A stretch of DNA of 64,000 nucleotides from contig NZ_QPEX01000003.1 of assembly GCF_003335505.1 (NCBI RefSeq), forward strand, positions 32,001 to 96,000, given 5' to 3'. The translations under genes were made by a program, and so were the position numbers. Shown here one piece after another: positions 1 to 9,078 of the stretch; position 1 is the stretch's first letter, and each line of letters opens with the position of its first letter. Source of the stretch: Bremerella cremea. GTDB taxonomy: Bacteria; Planctomycetota; Planctomycetia; Pirellulales; Pirellulaceae. The notes under the pieces are model-generated. The model had not been told where the DNA came from. It searched no databases and saw only the letters and a program-made list of their open reading frames with translations.

Positions 1-1471
1 GACCTTTCTCGTACAGCGTGGCACTGGCAGCCGTTAGCAGCAGATAGACCAGCGACAGGGGACTCGCCGCCCCTTGCACCAAGAACAACAGCCCGGTCAG
101 CAGCAGGAAATTCCAGGTCATCCAGCCGTAAATCGCGACCTTCCGCGTGCTGGGGCGTTCGTACATTCGCTGAAAGAACCAAGCCCCCAGGCCTGCCGCT
201 AAGGCAATTACCACCGACGACACTCGGAACCACGGTTCAGCCGAGATTTTCTCTTTGATAATGTACGAACTAACCGCGTGATAAAGAAAAAACAAAATCA
301 CACAGGCCCACTGGCTCGCTAAGCCTGGCTTGCGACGGGCCCAATAGACAATGCGTTCTCCCATGCCCAGCGGTTTGGCCTTAATCGGTTCGTGCCGCAA
401 GAACGCGTCCAAATCGTCCGCCAAGTCCTTCATACTGCGATACCGCGCGGAAGGCGTTTTGTGCATGCACTTCAGGCAGATCGTTTCCAGTGGGCGAGGA
501 ACGTGCCAGTTGAGCTTGCGAGGCGGAATCGGATTCACCGTGCAGATCTGGTCGATCGCCTCGATCATGTTGCCAGCCGAAAAGGGTGGCTTGCCGGTCA
601 GCAGGGCATAAAGAATCGCACCTAAGCCGTAAATATCGGTCGCTTGGCCGACTTGGTCGTTGCGTCCTGAAGCCTGCTCAGGTGCCATATAGCCAGGCGA
701 ACCCAAGATTTGCCCAGAGTAGGTCATATCGGAATTGCCATCCATCCGCTTAGCCAAGCCAAAGTCGGTTACGCGCGGGCGATTGTCGGCATCGAGCAAA
801 ATATTGGAAGGCTTTAAGTCGCGATGCACGATCCCAACGGCATGGGCGTGGGCCATCGCTTGCGCGATTTCGAGCACCAATTCGGCGATCTTCTCGAAGC
901 TGAGCCCCCCTTCGCGAATGATGTCGGCCAGGCTGCGTCCTTCGACGTAGCCCATCGAAAAAAAGTGCCGCCCTTCAAAGTGCCCCACTTCGTAAATCGG
1001 CACAATCCCGGCATGCGAAAGATTCGCGGCAGCTTCTGCTTCGGCCCGAAAACGTTGAATCTCTTGCGTGGAAGCGAACTGCCCAGACAGAATCATCTTC
1101 ACCGCCACAATCCGCTCAGGCGAAAGCTGGCGTGCCTTAAACACAACCCCCATTCCCCCACGCCCCAACTCATCTAGCAGTTGATAACCGGGCAAGCTGT
1201 GCAGCGGGTCGCTATCGTTGCGAGAAATCGCTGTTTTTTCAGGGTCCAATGGCATGGTTGCCGGGGTCAGATCGTCGGCGGCCAGATGCTGATGCAGCGG
1301 CGAAACATCGAGGACCGAGTTCTCGTCTGCCGAGAGCATCTCGCGCAGCTGCTGGGCCAATTCTGGCTGCGCGGCAAACTGGCTGGCCAACCACGGCTCG
1401 CGGCTTTCTGGTGGCAAAGCGACTGCCTCGTCAAAGGCCGCGCATAGTTTTTGATAATCCTCCGGCGTCAT
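1..1471 (-). CDS. Serine/threonine protein kinase, 3' end cut by window
   Basis: Read directly on the minus strand: an open frame of about 490 codons starts at ATG 1471 and runs off the window, so the C-terminus is missing. After a ~100-residue N-terminal segment comes a Hanks-type kinase domain: glycine loop LGRGGMGVVFKA, VAVK lysine, HRDLKPSN catalytic loop, DFGLAKR metal-binding motif and APEQ. Two or three hydrophobic stretches follow, so the protein is probably membrane-anchored. It starts 11 bp after the ECF sigma gene and is likely cotranscribed with it. Such sigma-kinase pairs are common in planctomycetes; the signal is unknown. Confidence 0.93.
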   Translation of the reverse strand, partial: MTPEDYQKLCAAFDEAVALPPESREPWLASQFAAQPELAQQLREMLSADENSVLDVSPLHQHLAADDLTPATMPLDPEKTAISRNDSDPLHSLPGYQLLDELGRGGMGVVFKARQLSPERIVAVKMILSGQFASTQEIQRFRAEAEAAANLSHAGIVPIYEVGHFEGRHFFSMGYVEGRSLADIIREGGLSFEKIAELVLEIAQAMAHAHAVGIVHRDLKPSNILLDADNRPRVTDFGLAKRMDGNSDMTYSGQILGSPGYMAPEQASGRNDQVGQATDIYGLGAILYALLTGKPPFSAGNMIEAIDQICTVNPIPPRKLNWHVPRPLETICLKCMHKTPSARYRSMKDLADDLDAFLRHEPIKAKPLGMGERIVYWARRKPGLASQWACVILFFLYHAVSSYIIKEKISAEPWFRVSSVVIALAAGLGAWFFQRMYERPSTRKVAIYGWMTWNFLLLTGLLFLVQGAASPLSLVYLLLTAASATLYEKG

Positions 1472-1482
1472 GGTGATCCGTC

Positions 1483-2061
1483 TTAACCCGTAGTTGAATC
1501 TTGGTCGCTTTCCAAACGCGAAGTCAGCCAGGCTTTGGCCATGCGCCAATCTCCTTTGACGGTTGAAACCGACACGTCCAGCGCCGCTGCTGTCTCTTCG
1601 ACCGTCATGCCGGCAAAGTAGCGCATCTCGATAATCTTAGCGTGCCGCGGATTGAGATTGCCCAGTTCGGTGAGCAGTTCGTCGAGCTCGACCAGGTCGA
1701 CGTTGCTTTGTGGATCGCCTGCGACGAGACCTTCTTCCAGGGTGATTCGCTGTGCCCCTTTGCCCCGCTTGGCGGCATTCTTCGTGCGTGCATGATCGAC
1801 CAGAATCCGCCGCATGATATTGGAAGCCACCGCGCAGAAATGAGCTTTTCCCTGCCACTGAACCCGATTTTGATCGACCAATTTCAAGAAAGCTTCGTGT
1901 ACCAGGGCGGTCGCTTGCAAGGTATGATCGGCCCGTTCGTTGCGCATATGCTGATTGGCGATCAATTTTAATTCCTGGTACAACACCGGGAGAAGCCTAT
2001 CTGCTGCGGCCTGGTTCCCTTCGGAAAGAGAAGCGAGCAAGCTTTCGACATCGTCACTCAT
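1483..2061 (-). CDS. ECF-type RNA polymerase sigma factor
   Basis: A 192-residue protein of the planctomycete-rich Sigma70_ECF group (PF07638 type). Region 2 is seen around LVHEAFLKLVDQ and the conserved AVASNIMRRILVDHAR stretch; region 4 is the C-terminal helix-turn-helix around MTVEETAAALDVSVSTVKGDW. Start ATG at 2061. It directly precedes the kinase gene at 1471 on the same strand, so kinase signalling may feed back on sigma activity; that link is inference. No anti-sigma factor is visible in the part of the operon inside the window. Confidence 0.93.
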   Translation of the reverse strand: MSDDVESLLASLSEGNQAAADRLLPVLYQELKLIANQHMRNERADHTLQATALVHEAFLKLVDQNRVQWQGKAHFCAVASNIMRRILVDHARTKNAAKRGKGAQRITLEEGLVAGDPQSNVDLVELDELLTELGNLNPRHAKIIEMRYFAGMTVEETAAALDVSVSTVKGDWRMAKAWLTSRLESDQDSTTG

Positions 2062-2196
2062 GAAGGTCCGATTCCTGAGAGGGGGCAGAGCAGGGGGGCC
2101 GACTTGATTCTCCGCCCTACCACGTCTAGCTTAACAGTCCACAAGGCGGCAGAGAATGCACTGCCCGAAAATGACTCGCAATGACGGAACCAAGCG

Positions 2197-3768
2197 ATGA
2201 ATCTGGCAATCGTGCATCATCACCTGAATCGTGGTGGCGTGACTCAAGTGATTTTGAATCATCTACGTTCGCTCCATGAATCGGGTGCCGGAGAAAAGTA
2301 CGAACGAATTGTCGTATTCTACGGCGGCCGGGCATCCGGTTGGCCGACGCAGAAAGAGCCAGCGCTCGCCCGCGTCGAACTGGAAGCGATCCCCAGCATC
2401 GATTACGACACGGAAGTTCCCCCCGACCAACCGCCCCCGTACGACGCCATGGCCGAAGCGCTGCGTCGCTTAGAGCTTTCGCCAGAGTCGACATTGCTGC
2501 ATGTCCACAACCATACGCTCGGCAAAAACGTCGCGTGGCCGGCGGCGCTGCGGCAGTTGGCGTGCGATGGGTATCGCTTGCTGCTGCAACTGCACGACTT
2601 TGCCGAGGACTTTCGGCCAGAAAACTACCGCCGCCAAGTCGCTTATTACCAAGACCAACAGAGCGGCATGCAAGAGGTTTACTTTCAAGCCTCGCATGTG
2701 CAATATGCCGTACTCAACTCGCGCGATCGCGCCATCTTGCGGCAAGCTGGCGTGGAAGAGAATCGTTTGACCTGGCTGCCCAATCCGGTGCCCGCATTTC
2801 CTCCGCTGCCACACTACGCCGACGCCCGTAAGAAATTACGGGAGAAGTTCAAGGTGTCGGAACAAGATCGATACGTGGTTTACCCGGTGCGTGGCATTCG
2901 CCGTAAGAATGTGGGGGAACTGGTTCTCTGGTCGGCACTTTGCCCCCGCCCAGCCACCTTTGGCATTACCTTGGCCCCGGTGAACCCTGCCGAGTTGACT
3001 TCGTACGAAATGTGGAAGGCGTTTGCCCAAGAGAAAAACCTGCCTTGCAAGTTTGATGTCGGTGGCGAAGAAGGGCTCACGTTTCACGAGAACCTGGCCG
3101 CAGCCGATGCGATCATCAATACCAGCGTGGCGGAAGGTTTTGGGCTCGTATTTCTGGAAGCATGGCTGACCGAGAACTTACTCATTGGCCGCGATCTACC
3201 AGAGATTTCTGCCGACTTCAAAGCGGCCGGCTTGCGGCTCGATAGCTTAACTCCAGCGATTTGGATTCCTGTTCGCTCTCCGATTAGCGGCTGCGAACTT
3301 TTTTCCCTGGCCAACTATCGCCAGCGTTTGATCGAGCTTTATCGAGATGTCCTGAGCGACTTTGGCCAGGACTTATCGGAGATGACCACCGTCGAGCAGC
3401 AACTCGACCAGCGGCTCAGCGAAGAGTGGATTGATTTCGCCTTTCTGACCACCGCAGCCCAGCGTGAAGTGATCGACTCGGTTGTGCGGGACAAAGACTT
3501 GGCCGAGGCCATTGTCGACGCGAACGAACAAGTCATGCGTCCCTTGATTCAACCGAATGCAAACTTCGATGCCACCATCGAAGCCAACGCGAAAGTCGTC
3601 CTCAGCCGCTTCGGTTTGCAAGACACCGGCGAACGTCTACGCGATCAATACGCACGGCTGATGCAGCAAGCCGTGGGCCCGGTCAGTGGCCTGGAAAGTG
3701 CTGGCAGTATTTTACGACAGTTTGTCGCTCTCACTCGATTTCATCCTGTGCGTTTGGAAAGCTCATGA
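2197..3768 (+). CDS. GT4-like glycosyltransferase (523 aa)
   Basis: First gene of a five-gene sugar cluster. The N-terminus (NLAIVHHHLNRGGVTQVI) has the GT-B nucleotide-sugar transferase look. The C-terminal half has the E-x7-E donor-site motif AEGFGLVFLEAW near residue 310. The last ~150 residues have no motif I recognise. Its stop overlaps the start of the HAD gene (ATGA, 4 bp), so the two are translationally coupled. The substrate is not readable from sequence. Given the neighbours, a role in making or processing a glucosylglycerate-type compatible solute is an inference. Start at ATG 2197; no clear Shine-Dalgarno precedes it. Confidence 0.85.
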   Translation: MNLAIVHHHLNRGGVTQVILNHLRSLHESGAGEKYERIVVFYGGRASGWPTQKEPALARVELEAIPSIDYDTEVPPDQPPPYDAMAEALRRLELSPESTLLHVHNHTLGKNVAWPAALRQLACDGYRLLLQLHDFAEDFRPENYRRQVAYYQDQQSGMQEVYFQASHVQYAVLNSRDRAILRQAGVEENRLTWLPNPVPAFPPLPHYADARKKLREKFKVSEQDRYVVYPVRGIRRKNVGELVLWSALCPRPATFGITLAPVNPAELTSYEMWKAFAQEKNLPCKFDVGGEEGLTFHENLAAADAIINTSVAEGFGLVFLEAWLTENLLIGRDLPEISADFKAAGLRLDSLTPAIWIPVRSPISGCELFSLANYRQRLIELYRDVLSDFGQDLSEMTTVEQQLDQRLSEEWIDFAFLTTAAQREVIDSVVRDKDLAEAIVDANEQVMRPLIQPNANFDATIEANAKVVLSRFGLQDTGERLRDQYARLMQQAVGPVSGLESAGSILRQFVALTRFHPVRLESS

Positions 3769-4646
3769 ACCCCTTCACGGAAATCCTCAATCGCAACCGT
3801 CACCCGCTGGAACCGATCGCCACCGAGTTGCCTTCGCAATTGAAAGAGCTTCCAGGCATTCAGGCCGTGCTGTTCGATATCTATGGCACGCTGCTGGTCA
3901 GTGGCAGTGGCGATGTGGGCACGGCGATGGAGATGACCAAGGGGGATGCCTTAGAAGCGGCGTGGCAGGCCTGTGGCGTGACCAGCCAAATCCCGGCCGA
4001 GGAGATGGTGCAGCAGTTCTATGCGGTGATCCAGGGTGATCACAAAACTGCCACTAAAAGAGGCACTTCTTATCCCGAGATCGTTGTGGAAGAAATTTGG
4101 CAAAAAGTTTTTGCCGCCGCGATCGACAATAATCAGGTTACCGTCCCCCCTGATTTTAACCCAGCCGTTTTCGCCCTCGAGTTTGAATCGAGGGTGAATC
4201 CGGTGTGGCCGATGCCTCATATGAAAGAAGTGCTAGACACCCTCCAAGAGCGCGGAATTACCCTGGGAATTATCAGCAATGCCCAGTTCTTTACGCCGAA
4301 AATCATGGAATACTTCCTCGGATCGTCCCTTGAGGAAATTGGCTTCCAGCCGGAGAACTGTTTTTTTTCCTACCAGCATCGTGTCGCCAAGCCCGGAAAA
4401 GACCTTTATTTGGCCGCTGCCCAAACGCTGGCCGGCGCGGGGATTGATATGTGTCATATTCTGTATGTTGGCAACGACATGCTGAACGACGTCCAGCCCG
4501 CCGCGCAAGTTGGCATGAAAACTGCACTATTCGCCGGCGACCAGCGCAGTCTTCGACTGCGGAAGGACGATGCTCGAATGTTGCCAATTCAACCTGATGT
4601 TACGCTCACAAGTCTTCCAGACATTTTGGCCTGCCTTCCGAGATAA
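3765..4646 (+). CDS. HAD-superfamily hydrolase, candidate phosphatase of the glucosylglycerate cluster
   Basis: A 293-residue HAD protein: motif I FDIYGTLL (nucleophile near D38), motif II IISNA, motif III lysine in VAKPGKD, motif IV YVGNDMLNDV. Motif I is D-x-Y rather than the D-x-D usual for HAD phosphatases; D-x-Y is typical of haloacid dehalogenases, so activity should not be taken for granted. It lies between two glycosyltransferases (4-bp overlap upstream, 3-bp gap downstream). Known mannosylglucosylglycerate pathways need a phosphatase that removes the 3-phosphate from the glycosyl-phosphoglycerate; this gene is the natural candidate, by position. Confidence 0.85.
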   Translation: MNPFTEILNRNRHPLEPIATELPSQLKELPGIQAVLFDIYGTLLVSGSGDVGTAMEMTKGDALEAAWQACGVTSQIPAEEMVQQFYAVIQGDHKTATKRGTSYPEIVVEEIWQKVFAAAIDNNQVTVPPDFNPAVFALEFESRVNPVWPMPHMKEVLDTLQERGITLGIISNAQFFTPKIMEYFLGSSLEEIGFQPENCFFSYQHRVAKPGKDLYLAAAQTLAGAGIDMCHILYVGNDMLNDVQPAAQVGMKTALFAGDQRSLRLRKDDARMLPIQPDVTLTSLPDILACLPR

Positions 4647-4649
4647 CGC

Positions 4650-5933
4650 ATGATGACCGTACCTGAAATCTCAGGCCATAATATTGGCTTTGTAGGAACC
4701 CGTTTTGCCGGCACCGATGGTGTTTCGCTTGAAGCGGCTAAATGGGCCAAAGTCCTCTGGGACAACAAGCACGTCAGTTATTGGTACGGCGGCAAGATGG
4801 ATACCCATCCTGATATTACCAGCTTGGTACCGCACGCCTATTTTGGGCATCCTGACATTCAATGGATCAATCGCCGGATTTTCGGCACCACCACCCGCGA
4901 TCCAGAAGTTTCGCGGCGCATTTTCGCGTTGGCAGAATACTTAAAGCACACGCTGTACGAGTTTACCCGGCGTTTCAATATCGAAGTGATGATCGTGCAA
5001 AACGCACTTTGCATCCCGATGAACGTTCCGCTGGGGGTTGCGATTACGATGTTTATCGCGGAAACCGGGTTTCCGACCATCGCGCACCATCACGATTTCT
5101 ACTGGGAACGCGATCGTTTTAGCGTCAACGCGGTCAGTGACATCCTTTCGATGGCCTTTCCCCCGACGCTTCCTTCGATGCAGCATGTCACGATTAACTT
5201 GCCTGGGCAAATGGATTTGTCTCACCGTAAAGGCCAATCATCGATCCTAGTTCCCAACGTCCTTAACTTCGAAGATCCCCCGGTCCGCGACGATTATCAC
5301 GAATCGTTTAAAGAAGACATCGGTTTGTCGTATGATGATATCGTGATCTTGCAGCCCACCCGCGTGGTGCCGCGCAAAGGGATCGAGCATGCGATCGCGC
5401 TGGTCAATTCGCTGAACAACCCCAAGTACAAATTGGTGGTCACGCACGAATCTGGCGACGAAGGAGATGAATACAAGAACGCCCTGCAAGAGATGGCCGA
5501 TCGACAAAATGTCGACATCCGTTTCGTTGCCGAGCGTGTCGGCGAAGAACGCAGCATCGGCCCCGATGGCAAGAAGCTTTACACGCTGGGCGATTGCTAC
5601 GCCGCAGCAGACTTTATCAGCTACCCCAGCCTATACGAAGGCTTCGGCAACGCGTTGATCGAAGCGTTTTATTTCAAAAAACCGATCCTCGTGAATCGGT
5701 ATTCGATTTTCGTGACCGACATCGAACCGAAGGGGTTCAAAGTGGTCACGATGAACGGCTACCTCACCAAGGACGTCGTTACTCAGGTACGAAACCTGAT
5801 CGAGGATGAAGCGTATCGCCAGGAAGTCGTCGAGCACAACTTCGAGCTCGGCAAGCGATTTTTCAGCTACTCAGTGCTCAAACGGAAATTGCGGGCCTTG
5901 GTGACGAACTTCACCGGTATGGACGACCTGTAA
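4650..5933 (+). CDS. GT4 glycosyltransferase, candidate mannosylglucosyl-3-phosphoglycerate synthase
   Basis: A 427-residue GT-B enzyme. Residues ~10-25 ([18 protein letters not shown]) form the N-terminal nucleotide-sugar transferase loop; near residue 330 the E-x7-E motif [12 protein letters not shown] marks the GT4 donor site. It starts 3 bp after the HAD gene. Rhodopirellula baltica is known to make mannosylglucosylglycerate from glucosyl-3-phosphoglycerate with a GDP-mannose-dependent transferase and a phosphatase. Together with GpgS at 7779 this gene fits the mannosyl-transfer step (MggA), but that assignment rests on context, not on a diagnostic residue. Confidence 0.82.
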   Translation: MMTVPEISGHNIGFVGTRFAGTDGVSLEAAKWAKVLWDNKHVSYWYGGKMDTHPDITSLVPHAYFGHPDIQWINRRIFGTTTRDPEVSRRIFALAEYLKHTLYEFTRRFNIEVMIVQNALCIPMNVPLGVAITMFIAETGFPTIAHHHDFYWERDRFSVNAVSDILSMAFPPTLPSMQHVTINLPGQMDLSHRKGQSSILVPNVLNFEDPPVRDDYHESFKEDIGLSYDDIVILQPTRVVPRKGIEHAIALVNSLNNPKYKLVVTHESGDEGDEYKNALQEMADRQNVDIRFVAERVGEERSIGPDGKKLYTLGDCYAAADFISYPSLYEGFGNALIEAFYFKKPILVNRYSIFVTDIEPKGFKVVTMNGYLTKDVVTQVRNLIEDEAYRQEVVEHNFELGKRFFSYSVLKRKLRALVTNFTGMDDL

Positions 5934-5975
5934 GTCACCAAGCAGCTCGACAAGGAAACCGAATAGGGAGGTTCC

Positions 5976-7712
5976 ATGGTCGGCTCGTCGGAACAACACA
6001 ATCAACTAAAACAGCACTTGGCTCGCATGTATGGCGAGTCGGTCGCCACGGATGTTCTGCCGCGTCTTTTAGAACTACTGGAATCGTATTCCACCAAAAT
6101 CCCCGAACCCAAACGAACCGGTTGGGACGAAACCGACGTGGTGCTGATCACCTATGCCGATCAACTTCACGGCCCCGACGACAGCCCCCAGCCGCCGCTG
6201 GCCATCTTGCGAGAGTTCCTCGTTCATCACGGCTATCAGAACTGCATCAACACCGTCCACCTGTTGCCCTTCTATCCTTACACTTCGGACGATGGGTTCT
6301 CGGTGGTCGACTACAAGCAAGTCGATCCCAACTCAGGCGATTGGCCCGACGTGCTGGGCCTGGCCGAAGACTTCAACCTGGCTTTCGACCTGGTCGCGAA
6401 TCACTGTTCGCAGCAGAGCAGTTGGTTTCAAAAGTACCTCGCAGGCGAAAAACCGTACGACGAGTTCTTTATTGATGTCGATCCGGCCACCGATTTAAGC
6501 ATGGTCGTGCGGCCGCGCGCGTTGCCCCTGTTAACGTCGTTTCCTTCCGCCGACGGCGAAAAGCACGTTTGGACCACGTTCAGCCCCGACCAGGTCGACC
6601 TGAACTACGGCAGCCCGGAAGTTTTGTTGGCGATGACGGATGTGCTGTTGTTCTATGTGCAGAACGGGGCTCGCATCATTCGGCTCGATGCGATCGCGTT
6701 TCTCTGGAAGACGCTTGGCACCAATTGCCTCCATCTCGACGAAACGCATGAAGCGGTCAAGCTGCTCCGCACGGTTAACGAAATTGTCGCTCCGCATGTC
6801 CTGCTGCTAACCGAAACAAACGTTCCTCATCCAGAGAACATCAGCTACTTCGGCCAAGCCGACGAAGCGCACATGGTGTATCAATTCAGCTTGCCACCGC
6901 TGCTGTACGATGCTTACCTGAACGAGGACGCAACGGTCCTTTCCCATTGGATGGAATCGCTATACGACATTCCGCCAGGTACCACCTACTTCAACTTCAC
7001 TGCTTCGCACGATGGCATTGGCGTGCGTCCGCTGGAAGGGCTGGTACCGCCAGAGCATCTCGATAAGTTAGTGACCGCCACCAACGATCGAGGCGGTCTG
7101 GTGGGCATGCGGACCATGCCCGATGGTTCGCAGCGTCCTTACGAACTGAACATCACTTACGTCGATGCGATGGGGAAGCCAGGCGACCTGAGCCCGGAAC
7201 ATCACGCCGCCCGTTTTTTGGCCTCGCAGGCGATCATGCTGGCGATGAAGGGAATTCCCGGCATTTATTTCCATAGCCTGGTCGGCACGCGGAACTACAC
7301 CGCTGGCGTCGAAGAGAGTGGCATACCGCGGCGGATCAATCGACGCAAGTTCGAGCGGTTGGAACTGGAAAACCAGATTGCCGCTCCCAACTCCTTGCAG
7401 CAGCGGATCTTCACTGGCTATCAGAATCTCTTACGTACCCGCATCGAGCAACCAGCGTTTCATCCCGACGGCCCGAGCAAAGTCTTCCCGACCGGCCACC
7501 CTGCGATCTTTGGTTTCCAGCGTACTTCCCCCGACGGAGAGCAAACGATTTTGGTACTCGCGAACCTAACCGATCGTTTGCAGCAGTTGTCCTTGAGCGA
7601 ATCGCAAAGCCACACCCTGACGTACGATCTGATCAGCGATCAGTACGTTGTCGAAGGTCAGGGGCTCACGCTCGATCCTTATCAAATTGTCTGGCTGACC
7701 GAGCCTGACTAG
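5976..7712 (+). CDS. GH13_18 sugar phosphorylase (sucrose/glucosylglycerate phosphorylase family)
   Basis: A 578-residue (alpha/beta)8 enzyme of the sucrose-phosphorylase subfamily. Visible GH13 signatures: VNTVHLLPFYPYTS region, nucleophile aspartate in IIRLDAIAF, acid/base glutamate in LLTETNVPHPEN, and the transition-state pair ASHDGIGVRP. A very good Shine-Dalgarno (GGGAGG, 5967-5972) precedes ATG 5976. The subfamily includes sucrose, sucrose-6F-phosphate, glucosylglycerol and glucosylglycerate phosphorylases. Clustering with a glucosyl-3-phosphoglycerate synthase favours glucosylglycerate phosphorylase, which would recover glucose-1-phosphate from the solute; sucrose phosphorylase is the alternative. 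Confidence 0.9.
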   Translation: MVGSSEQHNQLKQHLARMYGESVATDVLPRLLELLESYSTKIPEPKRTGWDETDVVLITYADQLHGPDDSPQPPLAILREFLVHHGYQNCINTVHLLPFYPYTSDDGFSVVDYKQVDPNSGDWPDVLGLAEDFNLAFDLVANHCSQQSSWFQKYLAGEKPYDEFFIDVDPATDLSMVVRPRALPLLTSFPSADGEKHVWTTFSPDQVDLNYGSPEVLLAMTDVLLFYVQNGARIIRLDAIAFLWKTLGTNCLHLDETHEAVKLLRTVNEIVAPHVLLLTETNVPHPENISYFGQADEAHMVYQFSLPPLLYDAYLNEDATVLSHWMESLYDIPPGTTYFNFTASHDGIGVRPLEGLVPPEHLDKLVTATNDRGGLVGMRTMPDGSQRPYELNITYVDAMGKPGDLSPEHHAARFLASQAIMLAMKGIPGIYFHSLVGTRNYTAGVEESGIPRRINRRKFERLELENQIAAPNSLQQRIFTGYQNLLRTRIEQPAFHPDGPSKVFPTGHPAIFGFQRTSPDGEQTILVLANLTDRLQQLSLSESQSHTLTYDLISDQYVVEGQGLTLDPYQIVWLTEPD

Positions 7713-7778
7713 TCGCGACGTTCCTGTTTAGGCCGCCCCCCCCTCTCCTACTTATTAACCCCCGCAGGAGCCCACAGC

Positions 7779-8999
7779 TTGTCCGATTTTATCCAACATG
7801 GTCCCATTTCCACGCTGCACGATTTTGGCACCGTCGATTCCCAGCAGTTAGAGCAAGCCTTGGTTGATGCGACCAGCGAATACCCGATGGGGCTCATCCT
7901 GCCGGTAACCGCCGGAGACATGCGTGCCCCGGCCTTCGCTCGGATTATGGATGAACTGGAAGGCACCAAGTTTCTGAAAACGATTGTCGTTGTTTTGAAT
8001 CGTGCACCCGAAATCAGCGACTATCAAGAGTGTCGGCAGTTGACGGCCAAACTAGGCAACGTCTGCCGCGTGCTGTGGACCGACGGGCCGCGCGGTCAGG
8101 CGGCGCTGCAACAGCTTACCGACGCGGGCTTCAATGTTTCAGTCCCTGGCAAGGGGCGGGCTGTGTGGGCCGCGTTCGGCTACCTGCTGGCCGATCCAGA
8201 CATCAAAGCGATGGCGCTACATGACTGCGACATCGTCAACTACCACCGCGACATGCTGATGCGGCTTTGCCTGCCCATGGCTCACCGGGCATTTGACTTC
8301 GATTTTTGCAAAGCGTACTACGCCCGGGTTACCGACAAGATGCATGGTCGTGTCGTTCGCTTGCTGATGACACCTCTGCTGCGTTCGTTGATCCAAGTGA
8401 TCGGCAACGACGACTTCCTGGTGTTTCTCAACAGCTTCCGCTATCCACTTTCGGGCGAGTTCGCGATCACCTCGACGTTGGTGCGGGCCAATCGTATCCC
8501 GAGCGATTGGGGGCTGGAAGTTGGTACGCTGGCCGAAGTGTTTCGCAATACATCCCCCAAGCGTATTTGCCAGATCGACCTGGGGCATCCCTACGAACAC
8601 AAGCATCAACCGATTTCGCTGGAAGATGCCCAGCGAGGCTTGATGAAGATGACCGCCGATATCCTGCACAGCATCTTCCGCACCCTCTCTAGCCGCGGAA
8701 TCGTGTTTAGCATGGGAATGTTTAACACGCTGGAATCGGCCTACTTACGGGCCGCCCAGGATGCGATTCGTCAGTACCATGCCGATGCCGTGATCAATGG
8801 CTTGAGCTTTGACCGTCACAGCGAAGAGCAATCGGTCGAAGGATTCGCCCGCCTGATTACACAGTGTGGGCAAGAGTTCTTCGAAAACCCGATCATCGCC
8901 CACGAGATGCCCACTTGGACCCGCGTCCGCAGCGCAATCCCCGACTTCCCGCACACGCTCCGGCGATTGGTAGAAGGAGACGCGGCCGAGTATTCGTAA
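7779..8999 (+). CDS. gpgS: Glucosyl-3-phosphoglycerate synthase (GT81)
   Basis: A 406-residue GT-A glycosyltransferase of the GpgS type. Seen: PGKGRAVWAAFGYLL (residues ~127-141) and the metal-binding D-x-D in ALHDCDIVNY, then the SFRYPLSGEFA acceptor region and WGLEVGTLAEV. GpgS joins NDP-glucose and 3-phosphoglycerate to glucosyl-3-phosphoglycerate, the first step to glucosylglycerate. The start is TTG at 7779, chosen because AGGAG lies 8 bp upstream and the frame has no better start. It is the last gene of the cluster and is followed by a strong terminator. pgk at 14276 makes 3-phosphoglycerate but is not in this operon. Confidence 0.88.
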   Translation: MSDFIQHGPISTLHDFGTVDSQQLEQALVDATSEYPMGLILPVTAGDMRAPAFARIMDELEGTKFLKTIVVVLNRAPEISDYQECRQLTAKLGNVCRVLWTDGPRGQAALQQLTDAGFNVSVPGKGRAVWAAFGYLLADPDIKAMALHDCDIVNYHRDMLMRLCLPMAHRAFDFDFCKAYYARVTDKMHGRVVRLLMTPLLRSLIQVIGNDDFLVFLNSFRYPLSGEFAITSTLVRANRIPSDWGLEVGTLAEVFRNTSPKRICQIDLGHPYEHKHQPISLEDAQRGLMKMTADILHSIFRTLSSRGIVFSMGMFNTLESAYLRAAQDAIRQYHADAVINGLSFDRHSEEQSVEGFARLITQCGQEFFENPIIAHEMPTWTRVRSAIPDFPHTLRRLVEGDAAEYS

Positions 9000-9023
9000 C
9001 CGGCACTCCTTACAGAAACAGAA

Positions 9024-9051
9024 AAAGGCCGCGACAAACATCGCGGCCTTT
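9024..9051. terminator. Bidirectional intrinsic terminator
   Basis: Perfect 10-bp stem AAAGGCCGCG / CGCGGCCTTT (9024-9033 with 9042-9051) and an 8-nt loop. It sits between gpgS (+) and the DUF1080 gene (-), which converge here, and A/T runs flank both arms, so it can stop both transcripts. Confidence 0.85.
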
Positions 9052-9078
9052 CATTGTTTGGCTTGCACCAAGGAAAGG

